Assembly: GCA_040882255.1 (NCBI GenBank)
Contig: JBBEBP010000010.1
Span: forward strand, 1-35,367
Reading direction: 5' to 3'
Origin: PWQG01 sp040882255
GTDB taxonomy: Bacteria > Pseudomonadota > Gammaproteobacteria > Pseudomonadales > Pseudohongiellaceae
DNA length: 35,367 nt
This document shows positions 8,633-16,823 of this stretch, one piece after another (within the stretch, counting starts at the first letter, position 1; each line of letters starts with the position of its first letter). The notes beneath the pieces are model-generated. The model was not told the DNA's origin, ran no database searches, and worked only from the letters and a program-made list of their open reading frames with translations. A program made the position numbers and the translations under genes.

Positions 8633-9459
8633 GCACACTGGGCAGCGGACAATTACGCAAGATGCATACCCGCCTGGAGTCCCCGGTGCAGTATGGCCTG
8701 CCGCTGGGCGGCGAGGCCGTGACGCTGAACGAACACATCGGCAGTGGTCTGCGCCTGCACTGGGACGGCCAGATCACCTGCGTGTACTGCGGGCGCCACA
8801 CCAACAAGAGTTTCAACCAGGGCTACTGCTACCCCTGCTTCACCACGCTGGCGCAGTGCGACTCCTGTATCATCCACCCGGAGAAGTGCCACTACCACAA
8901 GGGCACCTGCCGCGAACCGGAATGGGGCGAGCGCTTCTGCATGCAGGACCATGTCGTCTACCTGGCCAACTCCAGCGGCATCAAGGTCGGCATCACGCGC
9001 GCTACCCAGATCCCCACCCGCTGGATCGACCAGGGCGCCGTGCAGGCCCTGCCCGTGATCCGCGTGCGCAGCCGCCTGCAGTCGGGTAGCCTGGAAGTCA
9101 TGTTCAAGCAGCACGTCGCCGACAAGACCAACTGGCGTGACATGCTCAAGGGCAGTGACCACCGCGTCGACCTGGAGGCCGAGCGCGACCGCCTGCTGGC
9201 AGAGTGCGCCGACGAGATCCGCGATATTGAACAGCAATTCGGTTTTCATGCCATCAGCGTGCTTAACGGCATCGATCCGATCGAGATCGATTATCCGGTG
9301 ACGGAGTATCCCACGAAGATCGCCTCGATGAATTTCGACAAGGACCCCATCGTGGAAGGCAAGCTTATGGGTATCAAGGGTCAGTACCTGATGTTCGATA
9401 CCGGGGTCATCAACATGCGGCGCTTCGGCGGCTACCACATAACAGCCGAAAGCCTCTGA
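8629..9459 (+). CDS. DUF2797 protein with cysteine-rich zinc-binding-like N-terminus
   Basis: A 276-residue soluble protein of the DUF2797 type. Residues about 50-108 hold a dense Cys/His cluster: C51-x2-C54, then GYCYPCF, CDSC, KCHYHKGTC and RFC, consistent with two or more structural zinc sites. Immediately afterwards VVYLANSSGIKVGITR resembles the core of GIY-YIG-type domains, where a Tyr and a Gly-rich strand precede an Arg, but I do not see a full nuclease active site and make no enzymatic claim. The start overlaps the yeaC stop by four bases (ATGA). It is the last gene of the cluster, and a REPIN-like element follows its stop. Confidence 0.88.
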   Translation: MSTLGSGQLRKMHTRLESPVQYGLPLGGEAVTLNEHIGSGLRLHWDGQITCVYCGRHTNKSFNQGYCYPCFTTLAQCDSCIIHPEKCHYHKGTCREPEWGERFCMQDHVVYLANSSGIKVGITRATQIPTRWIDQGAVQALPVIRVRSRLQSGSLEVMFKQHVADKTNWRDMLKGSDHRVDLEAERDRLLAECADEIRDIEQQFGFHAISVLNGIDPIEIDYPVTEYPTKIASMNFDKDPIVEGKLMGIKGQYLMFDTGVINMRRFGGYHITAESL

Positions 9460-9470
9460 CCGGCCGGTGA

Positions 9471-9600
9471 GTCCCGATGGCGAGGAAACGAGCCAGCGGG
9501 AGCTTACCGGCCGGGCAGAGGCTACCCCTTGGCCCAGAGGATGGTGGTGTCCCGGATCGCCCGGGGTGCTCCCGCTGGCTCGTTTCCTCGCCATCGGGAC
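9471..9600. repeat. REPIN-like element with perfect 33-bp inverted arms
   Basis: Arm 9471-9503 is the exact reverse complement of arm 9568-9600, separated by 64 bases. Each arm is itself an imperfect palindrome: TCCCGCTGGC pairs with GCCATCGGGA around a 10-base loop with one mismatch. Two REP-like palindromes in inverted orientation about 130 bases long is the layout of a REPIN. It fills the space between two convergent operons (12 bases after one stop, 40 before the other), where such elements usually sit and may help end transcription. No transposase is present. No second copy was noticed in this window, so dispersal in the genome is untested. Confidence 0.7.
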
Positions 9601-9640
9601 ACCCCGGACACTCCGGGACGCGTACTGCGGTGGTAAGGGG

Positions 9641-12600
9641 TCAGGTCTTCCTGCTCTGGTTGAAGTGCAGGTACAGGGCCGGCACCACGAGCATATTGAG
9701 CAGTGTCGAGGTGAACAGCCCCGTGAGGATGACGATGGCCATGGGGGCCTGGATCTCGCTGCCTGGCTCGCCTGCCGCCAGTGCCAGCGGCACCAGGGCG
9801 AGGGCGGTGGCCAGGGCGGTCATCAGGATCGGTGCCAGGCGTTCTTCGGCGCCTTGTAGCACGGCATTACGTACCTCCATTCCCTCCGCGACGAATCTGC
9901 GGAACTGGTCGACCAGGATGACACCGTTTCTGGTGGCGATGCCGAACAGGGCGATGAAGCCGATGATCGAGGCGACGGTGAGGATATTGCCGGACAACCA
10001 CACGCCGAATACCCCGCCGATCAGTGCCAGTGGCAGGTTCAGCATCACCAGCAGGGCATCGCGCAGTTGTCCGAAGGCCGCGTACAGCAGCAGAAATATA
10101 CCGGCAACGACGAGCAGTCCCAGCACCATCAGGCGTTCATTGGCGGCGGCGGCGCTCTCGAACTGCCCGCCATACTTCACGTGATAGCCGGCCGGCAGCT
10201 CCACGCTGCTTTCCACGGCGCTGCGGATGTCATTCACCACGCCCACCAGATCGCGGCCGGAGACGTTGGCCATGACCACCATGTTGCGTGCCACGTTCTC
10301 GCGCTGGATGGTATTGGGCCCCTGCGTATAGTCGATGTCGGCCAGCGCGGAAAACGGGACGCGTGCCCCCGTCGGGGTGGTGATCACGGTATCCCGGATC
10401 GAATCGATGGACTCGGCATGCCGTCGGGGCAGACGCACGACCAGGTCAAAGTTGGCGTCGCCTTCGCGGATACGGCCCACTGTTGTCCCGGTCATGGCCG
10501 TTTCCAGTGACTCGGCGGCCTCACTGACCCGCAGGCCGTAGCCGGCCAGTGCGCGGCGATCCCAGACCACGGAAATGAACGGGATCTCACCCTGTTGCTG
10601 AGTCGATACGTCCACGGCGCCTTCCACTTCCGCGGCCAGCGACTCGATTTGACCGGTGAGACGCCGCAGCTCCGCCAGATCTTCGCCGAACACCTTGATG
10701 GCGATATTTGCGCGGGTGCCCGACAGCATGTGGTCAATGCGGTGAGAGATGGGTTGACCGATCACCACATTGGTGCCGGGCAGGGCGGCGAACTCCTGTC
10801 GCAGCGCTTCCAGTAATTCCTCGCGCTCCCGATCCGCCATTTCCAGCATGACATCGATTTCCGACGCGAAAACCTGCTGGGCGTGCGGGTCCAGTTCGGC
10901 GCGGCCGGTGCGGCGCGTGGTGGCGGTCACTTCCGGTTGCTGCAAGAGAATCTGTTCCACCTGCTGCCCGATGTCGTCGGAGGTTTCCAGCGAGGTACCC
11001 GGCAGTGTCACCACACTGAGTGTCAGACTGCCCTCGTTGAATTCGGGCAGGAAGCCGCGGCCGCTCTGCGCCAGTGCCAGACCGGCAATGACGAGCAGCA
11101 GCGATGCCAGCAGCATGATCGTGCGGGGCCAGGCCAGGGCGTGCGTGAGAAGCGGCCGGTACCCGGACTTCAACCAACGCAGCAGGCGCGTATCGTGTGT
11201 GGCATTGGCGCTGCGGCTGCGTGGCAGCAGGTACAGGCACAGCACCGGGGTGACCGTAAGCGCCACCAGCAGGGAGGCCGCAAGGGCCACCACATAGGCC
11301 TGTCCCAGCGGTGCCAGCAGCCGGCCCTCGACGCCCGAAAGGAAGAACAGGGGCAGGAACACCAGAATGATGATCAGTGTGGCGAAGACGATAGAACTCT
11401 CGATCTCCCGCGTGGCCTGGTACACCGTTTTCCACAGTGGCTGGCGATCCTGTTCCGGCAGACTGGTTCGCTGCTTGAGATGGCGCACCACGTTCTCGAC
11501 CACGATGATGGCATCATCGACCAGTGCCCCGAGGGCGATCACCATGCCCCCCAGGGTCATGGTGTTGATGCTGCCGCCCATCAGGCGGATGGTGAGCGTG
11601 GCCACCAGCAGTGAGAGCGGGATGGCGACGAGCGCGATGAAAGTGGCGCGGGCGCTGTAGAGAAAGACGAACATGATGGCCAGCACCAGCACGGCGCCTT
11701 CCAGCAGCGCCCGCGCCAGATTGTCGACCGACACGCCGATGAAGTCGGACTGCCGGAAGGCATCGGTCTCGATCCGCATGCCGTCAGGCAGACCGGCCTG
11801 GATGTCCGCAATCACCGTATCCAGTCGTTTGGTGAGTTCCAGGGTGTTCACATCAGGCTGACGCTGGATGCCCAGAACCACGGCGGGGGCACCGTTGTAG
11901 GAACCCGTGCCGCGCCTCGGTGCCGGCCCGGTCTGCACCACGGCCACATCCTTGACGAGGACCGGAGTACCATCCCGCGTGGCCACCAGCGACTCGCCGA
12001 TGTCCTCCGTGGTATCGGCCCGGCCCACGCCGCGGATCAGGAATTCCTGGTCGTTTTCGGTGGCGAACCCGGCCGATGCGTTCTGGCTGGATTCGCGCAC
12101 CGCGCTCCGCAGTTCGCCGAGCGTGATGTCCAGTGCGGCGAGTCGTTCGGTGGAGGCGACGACCTGGAACTGGCGGGTCTCGCCGCCGATGGGGATCACC
12201 TCGGCGACACCGGGAACCGCCAGCAGGCGCCTGCGTACATTCCAGTCGGCCGTGGTCTTGAGAGTCATGGCGTCGTGCTGATCGGAGGTCAGGGCAACGA
12301 ACAGGATCTCGCCCATGATGGAGGTGACCGGCGCGAGCTGTGGAGCGGGAATGTCCGCCGGTAGTTCATTGCGCACCGCCTGCAGCTTTTCCGAGACAAT
12401 TTGCCGGGCCCGGTAGATGTCCACCCCCCAGTCGAATTCCACGGTGATCACGCTGATGCCGATGCCGCTGGTGGAGCGCACACGCCGCACGCCGCTGGCA
12501 CCGTTCATGACGGTCTCTACGGGAAAGCTGATGAGCCGCTCGACATCGGTGGGCGGCATGCCGTGCGCCTCCGTGACGATGGTCACGGAAGGGGCGGTCA

Positions 12601-12724
12601 GGTCCGGGAATACGTCCAGCGGGGTATTCATGGCCTGGCGTCCGCCGGCAATCAGCAATACGATTCCGGCCGCGAGTACCAGCAGGCGATTATCCAGCGA
12701 CCACTGGATGATGCGGTTGATCAT
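9641..12724 (-). CDS. Heavy-metal RND efflux pump (CusA/CzcA family)
   Basis: A 1027-residue inner-membrane proton antiporter, the motor of a tripartite efflux complex. The N-terminus (MINRIIQWSLDNRLLVLAAG) is the first transmembrane helix; two large periplasmic loops follow helices 1 and 7, the RND pattern. The helix-4 segment GALVDDAIIVVENVVRHL carries the Asp/Glu residues typical of heavy-metal RND proton relays. FLPLFFLSGVEGRLLAPLG and DQFRRFVAEGMEVRNAVLQGAEERLAPILMTA (given here as landmark parts) match the usual family blocks. AGGAG eight bases before the ATG overlaps the end of the adaptor gene, 15 bases away, so it is the last gene of the operon. The transported metal cannot be read from sequence; the operon's His-rich parts favour soft or transition metals such as copper, silver or zinc. 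Confidence 0.93.
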   Translation of the reverse strand: MINRIIQWSLDNRLLVLAAGIVLLIAGGRQAMNTPLDVFPDLTAPSVTIVTEAHGMPPTDVERLISFPVETVMNGASGVRRVRSTSGIGISVITVEFDWGVDIYRARQIVSEKLQAVRNELPADIPAPQLAPVTSIMGEILFVALTSDQHDAMTLKTTADWNVRRRLLAVPGVAEVIPIGGETRQFQVVASTERLAALDITLGELRSAVRESSQNASAGFATENDQEFLIRGVGRADTTEDIGESLVATRDGTPVLVKDVAVVQTGPAPRRGTGSYNGAPAVVLGIQRQPDVNTLELTKRLDTVIADIQAGLPDGMRIETDAFRQSDFIGVSVDNLARALLEGAVLVLAIMFVFLYSARATFIALVAIPLSLLVATLTIRLMGGSINTMTLGGMVIALGALVDDAIIVVENVVRHLKQRTSLPEQDRQPLWKTVYQATREIESSIVFATLIIILVFLPLFFLSGVEGRLLAPLGQAYVVALAASLLVALTVTPVLCLYLLPRSRSANATHDTRLLRWLKSGYRPLLTHALAWPRTIMLLASLLLVIAGLALAQSGRGFLPEFNEGSLTLSVVTLPGTSLETSDDIGQQVEQILLQQPEVTATTRRTGRAELDPHAQQVFASEIDVMLEMADREREELLEALRQEFAALPGTNVVIGQPISHRIDHMLSGTRANIAIKVFGEDLAELRRLTGQIESLAAEVEGAVDVSTQQQGEIPFISVVWDRRALAGYGLRVSEAAESLETAMTGTTVGRIREGDANFDLVVRLPRRHAESIDSIRDTVITTPTGARVPFSALADIDYTQGPNTIQRENVARNMVVMANVSGRDLVGVVNDIRSAVESSVELPAGYHVKYGGQFESAAAANERLMVLGLLVVAGIFLLLYAAFGQLRDALLVMLNLPLALIGGVFGVWLSGNILTVASIIGFIALFGIATRNGVILVDQFRRFVAEGMEVRNAVLQGAEERLAPILMTALATALALVPLALAAGEPGSEIQAPMAIVILTGLFTSTLLNMLVVPALYLHFNQSRKT

Positions 12725-12739
12725 GGCTGACTCCTGGGA

Positions 12740-14293
12740 TCAGTGCGCGTGGCCGTGGCCGACGTCGGTGTTGCCGGTTGCCGCCAGGCGGACATAGTAG
12801 GCGCCCCGGGATACGACCCGTTCTCCCGCCTGTACGCCGGAGAGGGCGGTGATGTAGCCCGCGTCGGTTTCACCGGTTTCCACATAACGGCGCGCGAAGG
12901 TCTCGCCGCCGGTCTGTACGTAGACAACCTGGCGGCCGTCCTCGTTGATGATCGAGGAGCGAGGCACGGTCAGACGGGATTCATTCGCTTCAGTGAAGAC
13001 CCGAACGGGATAACTGGCACCCAGTGTTTCAGGACCGGTAGAGGTCGGGTAGGCGAAGGTCACGTTGGCGGTGCGGGAGCGCTCGTCGATGATCAGGGAA
13101 TGATGCACCAGCCGCGCACCCGATGTGACCCCCAACTCGACCACGTTGCCATCCGTGTCATCCAGCCATACACCGGCCGGTTGTCCCATCTTTGTGGCGT
13201 AGTGCTCGGGAATCCTGACGTCCATCCAGCGGCTGGACTCGGGGACAATACGGAACACCTCGTCGCCGGCATTCATGAAGGCGCCGGGAAAGGCCATCGT
13301 CTGGACAATTTGGCCGCTGACGGGTGCCCGCATCTCCACACCGGACTCATTGCCGGATTCCTGGTACTGTTGCAGACGCTCACGGGCCGTGCGTGCCTCG
13401 GCTTCGGCCACCTGCAGTTCCTGTTCCGCTTCCAGCAGGCGTCGCTCCGGAACGGCTCCGCTTTCATACAATGCGGCCAGGCGCTCGGCTGCCTGCCGGG
13501 CCAGCAACAGACGGCTGTGCGTGCGCTCCCGCGCGACGATCAGCTCTCCCACATCGGTACCATTCCCCAGACGGGGGATCAGGTGTCCCAACGTCTGGCC
13601 GCGCTCGACCCGCTCACCCGCCAGCGCCAGTGTGGCGCTGGAGAAGTAGCCGTCAGCCGGCGCCCGTACCGTGGCACTGGCATCAGCGGGCGCGGTCACC
13701 GTGGCAAACCCGGGGTAGGAAGCCCGCACGGGACGGGAACGGACCACCTCGGAGGCGAATTCACTTTGCCACTGCTGTTCCTTCAGGTAGTTGATCTCTC
13801 CCTCCGGCGTTGGGCTGTTCGCCACCGCGTTGGCCGGATCGGCGAATACGGTGACCGTGCCCAGCTCATGGCGTGTGCTGAACGCATCCGTGGTGATTTC
13901 GAGCGCCAGCTGGAACTCGCCGGCATCACGGGGTGCCACACCGGGCGTGAACAGGCCGTCGCGCGCCGTCTCGCGCACCCGGAATCGCGCCACGGCCTCG
14001 CCCGCATCGTTTTCCAGCACCACGTCCAACATGCCGTCCGTGACCGGTTCATGATCGGAAAGCCTCGTGACGTGGGCCGCGAACGTCGAGGTCTGCCCCA
14101 CAACGAGCGGGGGGAACTCCACGAACAGCTCCGAGCTATCGGTATAGTCCGTGAAGACCAGACTGGCACCCGCCTCTTCTTCATGGCCGGGCGCCGCTGC
14201 CGTCTCGCTCTCCGGGGACGACTGCGTGGTCGCCTCGCCACAGGCCACGAGCCAGAATGGCAGCGCCAGCAACAGGATGCGCAGGTCACTCAT
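12740..14293 (-). CDS. Membrane-fusion (periplasmic adaptor) lipoprotein of metal RND efflux
   Basis: A 517-residue CusB/HlyD-type adaptor linking pump and outer-membrane channel. The chosen start (14293) gives a lipoprotein signal peptide with lipobox LVAC, cysteine at residue 18. A longer reading back to 14515 adds only shadow sequence opposite the His-rich gene. Residues about 45-150 form an extra beta-sandwich-like domain (FVEFPPLVVGQTSTFAAHV). A lipoyl-like half follows (ATVRAPADGYF), then a helical hairpin (about 265-345), the second lipoyl half (MRAPVSGQIVQTMAFPGAFM) and beta-barrel/membrane-proximal domains. The C-terminus is His-rich (GHGHAH). GAAG lies nine bases upstream of the start. 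The start and the stop of the His-rich gene overlap as ATGAGTGA, so translation is coupled. Confidence 0.88.
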   Translation of the reverse strand: MSDLRILLLALPFWLVACGEATTQSSPESETAAAPGHEEEAGASLVFTDYTDSSELFVEFPPLVVGQTSTFAAHVTRLSDHEPVTDGMLDVVLENDAGEAVARFRVRETARDGLFTPGVAPRDAGEFQLALEITTDAFSTRHELGTVTVFADPANAVANSPTPEGEINYLKEQQWQSEFASEVVRSRPVRASYPGFATVTAPADASATVRAPADGYFSSATLALAGERVERGQTLGHLIPRLGNGTDVGELIVARERTHSRLLLARQAAERLAALYESGAVPERRLLEAEQELQVAEAEARTARERLQQYQESGNESGVEMRAPVSGQIVQTMAFPGAFMNAGDEVFRIVPESSRWMDVRIPEHYATKMGQPAGVWLDDTDGNVVELGVTSGARLVHHSLIIDERSRTANVTFAYPTSTGPETLGASYPVRVFTEANESRLTVPRSSIINEDGRQVVYVQTGGETFARRYVETGETDAGYITALSGVQAGERVVSRGAYYVRLAATGNTDVGHGHAH

Positions 14294-14639
14294 GCGCATG
14301 TTCTTCATCGGCATGTGCATGGCCGTGGTCGTTTTCCTCGTGTCCGTTCTCCTCGTGCGCGTGATCCCCGGCATTGCCGTGGCCATGGTTCTCAGCGTGT
14401 TCATCCGCGTGCTCGTGCATCCGCTCGCCGGACTGGTCGGCACCGGTATCCGCGGCATCATTGCCGAAGAAGGTCTCGGTCTCGCTGGGGGCCGCATGCG
14501 CGTGCGTGTCGTCACCGTGGCCGTGGTCCGCGTCGTCCCCGTGGGAGTGGCCCTGGTCCTGCTGCGCGGCGGCTCCCATGGCGAGAAAGGTCAGCAGGGC
14601 GGTGCTCAGTGCGGTGTTGCGGATCATGTGTGTTTTCAT
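14286..14639 (-). CDS. Small exported His-rich protein, putative periplasmic metal binder
   Basis: A 117-residue protein with a clear Sec signal peptide (MKTHMIRNTALSTALLTF, then a cut near MGAAA|QQ). The mature part, about 92 residues, is almost only His, Asp, Glu, Ala and Gly: roughly 19 histidines, mostly as HxH pairs (GHSHG, DHGHG, THAHA, DHAHE, HGHAHA, HAHE). It is probably disordered and able to bind several divalent or copper ions. AGGAG seven bases before the ATG supports the 14639 start over an upstream in-frame ATG at 14666. Its ATG overlaps the stop of the TolC-like gene (ATGA) and its stop overlaps the adaptor start, so it is translated in the middle of the efflux operon. A periplasmic metal buffer or shuttle for the pump is the natural inference. 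I know no named family for it. Confidence 0.85.
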   Translation of the reverse strand: MKTHMIRNTALSTALLTFLAMGAAAQQDQGHSHGDDADHGHGDDTHAHAAPSETETFFGNDAADTGADQSGERMHEHADEHAENHGHGNAGDHAHEENGHEENDHGHAHADEEHAHE

Positions 14640-15844
14640 GGTAATTCTCCTGTCAGTTCCTGCCATCGAATGTAGGTATTGCGTGCCGCCCGGGCACGTT
14701 CGAGCTGTTCAATCTGCAGCGCCAGCTCACTGGAATGCGCATCAATCAATGCCATCACGCTGATCTCTCCGGCGCGATAGGATTCCTCCGCGATGGCCGC
14801 CAGGCCCGAGTCGCCTTCCGGCAGCCGGTTGGCCAGGGCGCGTGCTGCGTTGTTCTCTTGTTGGATGCGCTGCTGCAGCGAACGCATCCTGGCCGACAAC
14901 TGGCGCCGCAACAAATTCTGTTCGGCGTCAAGTTGGTGCGCACGGCTGCGGGACGCGGCCTGCTCGTGTTGACCCCGGTTGAATATAGGCACCTCCAGTT
15001 CCAGCATCAGCAGGTTGCCCGTGCCCCGGTCTCCCGGTTCACTGAGGCTACGATGCCCGACTCCCACGGTGACCGCGGGCCAGCGCTGCCGATCCGCTGC
15101 CTCGGCATTCATCAGAGCGGCCTGGCGCCTGGCGTCCAGTGACTGCAGTGCCGGATGGCTCATGAGGGCTGACAACTCATCGTTCAATACCGAATCCGGT
15201 TCGGGAGGAAGCAGCGTGCCTCTGGGTATGGGGTCGGTGGCCCCCAGCAGGGCGGCGAGGCCGTTGGCGGCTTCTTCATGGTCGGCCACGGCCTGTGTCA
15301 GTCGGCTTTCCAGCAACGCGGCTTCCTGCTGCAGACGCAGATGATCGTATTGCGAGGCATCGCCAGCCTCGACCCGGGCCGCGACCGCGGTGACCAGCTG
15401 TTCCATCCTTTGCAGGCGTTGCTCCGTCAGCGCCACGCGCTGCCGGGCGGCCAGCTGGGCATAGAACCACTCCCGGATACGGCTGGCGTGCTCCCGGCGT
15501 GCCTGCTCGCTGTCGAGCAAAGTGGCCTGCAGGCGCTGCTGGCCGGCAGCGCGGCGGCGGCCGTTAATGCCGGCCAGATCGAGTCGCTGGCGCAGCCACA
15601 GAAATTGATCCTCCGTGTCGCCGGGAGCCAGCGAGACCGTCTCGCGGCTGTATTCAACGGACGGGTTGGCGCGGGGCGCGATACCGGCGGCCTCGGCCCG
15701 CGCCATTGAACGGCCGGCCTGCTGACTGTCGGCGAAGGGTCCGCTGTCCAGCCCCAGCAGGACGGCCTGTTGTTCGGTCAGGGGTTCGGCGTGCAGGCCG
15801 GATACCAGAGTCGCGCTTAGTGTGAAAAGCAGCAGCAATCGCAT
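14636..15844 (-). CDS. TolC/CusC-like outer-membrane efflux protein
   Basis: A 402-residue exported protein with signal peptide MRLLLLFTLSATLVSGLHA and no lipobox cysteine. The mature part is two repeats of long amphipathic helices, Gln/Ala/Arg-rich (RAEAAGIAPRANPSVEYSRE, LTQAVADHEEAANGLAALLG, RSRAHQLDAEQNLLRRQLS), as in outer-membrane efflux channels. It is a little shorter than CusC. It would complete the tripartite pump with the downstream adaptor and RND protein. GGGGA lies seven bases before the ATG, inside the end of the M56 gene, whose stop is one base upstream. Its own stop overlaps the next ATG. Confidence 0.9.
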   Translation of the reverse strand: MRLLLLFTLSATLVSGLHAEPLTEQQAVLLGLDSGPFADSQQAGRSMARAEAAGIAPRANPSVEYSRETVSLAPGDTEDQFLWLRQRLDLAGINGRRRAAGQQRLQATLLDSEQARREHASRIREWFYAQLAARQRVALTEQRLQRMEQLVTAVAARVEAGDASQYDHLRLQQEAALLESRLTQAVADHEEAANGLAALLGATDPIPRGTLLPPEPDSVLNDELSALMSHPALQSLDARRQAALMNAEAADRQRWPAVTVGVGHRSLSEPGDRGTGNLLMLELEVPIFNRGQHEQAASRSRAHQLDAEQNLLRRQLSARMRSLQQRIQQENNAARALANRLPEGDSGLAAIAEESYRAGEISVMALIDAHSSELALQIEQLERARAARNTYIRWQELTGELP

Positions 15845-15845
15845 A

Positions 15846-16823
15846 TTACATCCCCGGCACGTGACTGAGCGCTGTTTCCAGGCTGTGGTGATAGGTGATC
15901 AGCAGTACCGGGAGCAGTGCCAGCATCGCGCCGTACAGCCAGCCCGTGACTTCATCCCGCCGCGTGCCCGGCCCGGGTTCCTGACGGGTTTGCAGGAGTC
16001 TTTCGATCCGCCGTTGTAGTCCCGTGCCGGCTACGGACCAGCTGCCCCGGGGCGCGCGGGCACCCAGCCGATAGACATCCAGCAGGGTGCGGGCCACGAA
16101 GTGACGGCCAAAGCGCTGCGCGGTGATGTCGTCGGCCCGCTCTTCCAGTGCCTGCGACCAGCTCTTGCGGATCAGTCGGGCGGAGCCGGGCGCATGGAAC
16201 AGGAGCAGCAGCTCCAGCGCCAGGCTGCGTTTCGGGTCGCCATGGCGCAGGTGCGCGGCCTCGTGCGCCAGCACCACACGGCGCTGTCGCGGAGCGAGGC
16301 CATCCAGCAGCGTTCGCGACAACACAATGACCGGCTTGCGGATTCCACCGGCGCAGGCCATGGGCCGTAGTGCCGGCACCCGTTGGACGACGCCATGTCC
16401 GACGCGCCGCAGCAGAGTGAGCCGCTGCGCCAGCTCCTGTTCGCGGTACAGCAGTCGTGCGCCGCCCACGACCGGCACGGCCAGGGCGCCAAAGGCGACC
16501 ACGCCGTGGAGCGCGGTGAGGTTCAGCGCCGGTACATGCTCCAGACACAGGTGCAGATGCGCCACGCCTTCGTGATACAGACAGTGGTCCGCAATCCAGC
16601 CCGCCTGTTTAGCGGCCGCCAGCAGCACCACGGAAAACACCGACCAGAGCATGACCAGCAATGGAGCGGAGGCCAGCGTCAGACACTGGGTCTCACGCCG
16701 TATCCAGTGCGCAGGCCGGCCCAGCAACCACGGCGTAATCGCCCGAGTCACGAGCATGCCGGCGGCCCAGGAACCGACCGCGACCAGGAACAACAGCCAC
16801 AGGAAATCGATCCAGTTACCCAT
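15846..16823 (-). CDS. M56 (BlaR1-like) membrane metallopeptidase without sensor domain, putative metal sensor
   Basis: A 325-residue membrane protein with four likely membrane segments (about 5-27, 49-72, 103-126, 290-312) and a cytoplasmic-type zinc protease domain between the third and fourth. The HEXXH motif is HEAAH (H187, E188, H191), and ALEERADD (near 227) can supply the third ligand. BlaR1/MecR1 relatives use this protease to inactivate a BlaI-type repressor; here the large C-terminal penicillin-binding sensor is missing. Instead, the predicted extracytoplasmic loop between segments 2 and 3 holds H80, C81, H84, H89, H91, C93 and H96. ATG 16823 is preferred (GGGAG about seven bases upstream) over GTG 16826; it overlaps the repressor stop by eight bases. 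Sensing of a metal ion is inferred from this loop and the efflux genes downstream. Confidence 0.88.
   Translation of the reverse strand: MGNWIDFLWLLFLVAVGSWAAGMLVTRAITPWLLGRPAHWIRRETQCLTLASAPLLVMLWSVFSVVLLAAAKQAGWIADHCLYHEGVAHLHLCLEHVPALNLTALHGVVAFGALAVPVVGGARLLYREQELAQRLTLLRRVGHGVVQRVPALRPMACAGGIRKPVIVLSRTLLDGLAPRQRRVVLAHEAAHLRHGDPKRSLALELLLLFHAPGSARLIRKSWSQALEERADDITAQRFGRHFVARTLLDVYRLGARAPRGSWSVAGTGLQRRIERLLQTRQEPGPGTRRDEVTGWLYGAMLALLPVLLITYHHSLETALSHVPGM

Noticed and set aside
10883..11614. 243-codon open frame antisense to the RND pump
   Set aside because: Shadow frame: low-complexity Gln/His/Arg composition, no ribosome-binding site; the minus strand clearly encodes the pump.
14293..14515. 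Longer N-terminus of the adaptor protein
   Set aside because: The extra residues are Thr/Arg/Met-rich translation of the His-rich gene in another frame; the lipoprotein signal starts at 14293.
12743..14644. 633-codon open frame on the plus strand
   Set aside because: It lies wholly opposite the adaptor and His-rich genes, has no domain resemblance, and is rich in Arg, Gly and His as expected for an antisense shadow in GC-rich DNA.
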